From the NCBI RefSeq assembly GCF_020181615.1, contig NZ_CP084029.1:2984520-3048519 (forward strand): a DNA stretch of 64,000 bases. Direction: 5' to 3'. Positions 63,301 through 64,000 of this stretch are shown one piece after another. The position numbers and the translations under genes are program-made. Under the pieces are notes generated by a model. That model saw nothing but the letters and a program-made list of their open reading frames with translations. It did no database searches and was not told the DNA's origin. Positions within the stretch are counted from its first letter, which is position 1. Each line of letters begins with the position of its first letter. This stretch comes from [Mycobacterium] crassicus. GTDB lineage: Bacteria; Actinomycetota; Actinomycetes; Mycobacteriales; Mycobacteriaceae.

Positions 63301-64000
63301 ATGTCATTCGATTTCGGAGCCTTGCCCCCGGAGATCGTCTCCGCCTGGATGTACAGCGGAGCCCGATCCGGACCGCTGATGACCGCCGCCTCGGCGTGGA
63401 GCAGCCTGGCCGCCGAGCTGGAGACCTCGGCAATGTCCGCTCAGGCGGTGATCTCGGAGCTGACCGGCGAACAGTGGACGGGGCCGGCGGCGGCGGCCAT
63501 GACCGCCGCCGTAACGCCCTATCTGGCGTGGCTGCACACCACCTCCGCGGCCGCCCAACATGCCAGTTCGCAGGCGATGGCCTCGGCGGCCGCCTTCGAG
63601 ACCGCCTTCGCGGCGACGGTGCCCCCGCCTGTGATCGTTGCCAATCGGTCCCAACTGGCAGCACTCGTCGCGTCAAACCTCCTCGGGCAGAACACCCCGG
63701 CGATCCTGGCCACCGAAGCTCACTACATGGAGATGTGGGCGCAGGACACCCTGGCCATGTTCGGGTACAGCACCTCTTCGGCCACCGCCGCCGAGCTGTC
63801 GCCGATTTCCCCGGCGCCGCAACCCACCAACCCGGCCGGGTCCGCGGTCGCCGCTGCCGGCGCGACCAGCGGACTCCAGCAGGAGCTGGCCCAAGCCCTC
63901 ACGACCCTGCAGGGGGCACTGCAGACGGTCACCTCACCGCTGGCATCGTCATCGACGGCGACCGTGCCCCTCGGGAACACAATCGATCTCCTTCTCGGCA
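63301..64000 (+). CDS. PPE-family protein (3' end outside window)
   Basis: The reading frame is open to the last base of the window, about 233 codons. PPE domain: Pro9-Pro10-Glu11 in FGALPPEIVSAWMYSGARSG, the WxG turn in LTGEQWTGPAA, AYETAF-like SAAAFETAFAATVPPPVI, and AHYMEMWAQDTLAMFGY, the segment that forms the helix pair with the PE partner and binds EspG. The start of the C-terminal variable region (from about residue 165) is Pro/Ala/Ser/Thr rich. The subfamily cannot be determined without the missing 3' end. Confidence 0.9.
   Translation, partial: MSFDFGALPPEIVSAWMYSGARSGPLMTAASAWSSLAAELETSAMSAQAVISELTGEQWTGPAAAAMTAAVTPYLAWLHTTSAAAQHASSQAMASAAAFETAFAATVPPPVIVANRSQLAALVASNLLGQNTPAILATEAHYMEMWAQDTLAMFGYSTSSATAAELSPISPAPQPTNPAGSAVAAAGATSGLQQELAQALTTLQGALQTVTSPLASSSTATVPLGNTIDLLLG

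Overview
The window is high-GC actinobacterial DNA from a Mycobacterium (sensu lato). Three things point there: gene order, protein content (PE/PPE pair, FAAL, WS/DGAT acyltransferases, MapB, Rip1, LppW, DacB2), and dense operons joined by 1-14 bp stop/start overlaps (mostly ATGA, GTGA or TGATG). Recalling the M. tuberculosis H37Rv order from memory, the backbone follows Rv2857c to Rv2916c, but several blocks are present, absent or moved. It is therefore not M. tuberculosis. The PE/PPE pair outside an ESX locus suggests a slow-grower or M. terrae-like lineage (low confidence). Homology calls come from recognising sequences and motifs, not from database searches.

Layout. 1-1485: 3' part of an acyl-CoA dehydrogenase gene. 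1557-5797: four overlapping minus-strand genes (SDR, aldehyde dehydrogenase, class-I amidotransferase, GlnA4) resembling a gamma-glutamyl-polyamine pathway. 5861-8220: an orphan fatty acyl-AMP ligase and a degenerate alpha/beta hydrolase. 8301-16289: mapB, a DUF1707 protein, a class B PBP lipoprotein, a GNAT protein, then ispG-rip1-dxr (isoprenoid synthesis and site-2 proteolysis). 16309-19653: VOC protein and AraC regulator, divergent from an MpaB oxygenase/membrane peptide/TetR operon with a palindromic operator. 19708-23300: DUF2631, rlmN, cdsA, frr, pyrH. 23491-30813: a seven-gene plus-strand operon (ArsR plus a six-subunit group-4-hydrogenase/complex-I-like membrane complex, the Rv0081-Rv0087 type). 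30853-36066: MarR regulator, amidase, tsf, rpsB, M23-fold protein, xerC. 36098-41172: lactate-monooxygenase-like flavoenzyme, siderophore-interacting protein, dprA, comM, yraN. 41295-43025: tandem DUF190 protein and a GyrA-helix/GNAT fusion. 43082-51730: a VirS/MymA-type locus (fadD13, two WS/DGATs, esterase, a broken fadE, an SDR, divergent virS). 51749-57882: DUF2469, rnhB, lepB, rplS, lppW, trmD, rimM, KH protein, rpsP, SnoaL-like protein. 57920-62131: dacB2, an unknown secreted protein, an amidohydrolase, ffh. 62435-64000: a PE gene and a PPE gene cut by the window end.

Most unusual points: a hydrogenase-like large subunit with neither nickel-iron ligand motif; a VirS/MymA locus relocated beside rnhB, lacking the monooxygenase and alcohol dehydrogenase and carrying an out-of-frame internally deleted fadE; 11-bp direct repeats spaced 21 bp in the virS divergent promoter; a GyrA-coiled-coil/GNAT fusion; and a PE protein with a PPE-SVP-like C-terminus. 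No tRNA, rRNA, CRISPR array, insertion sequence or prophage was seen.
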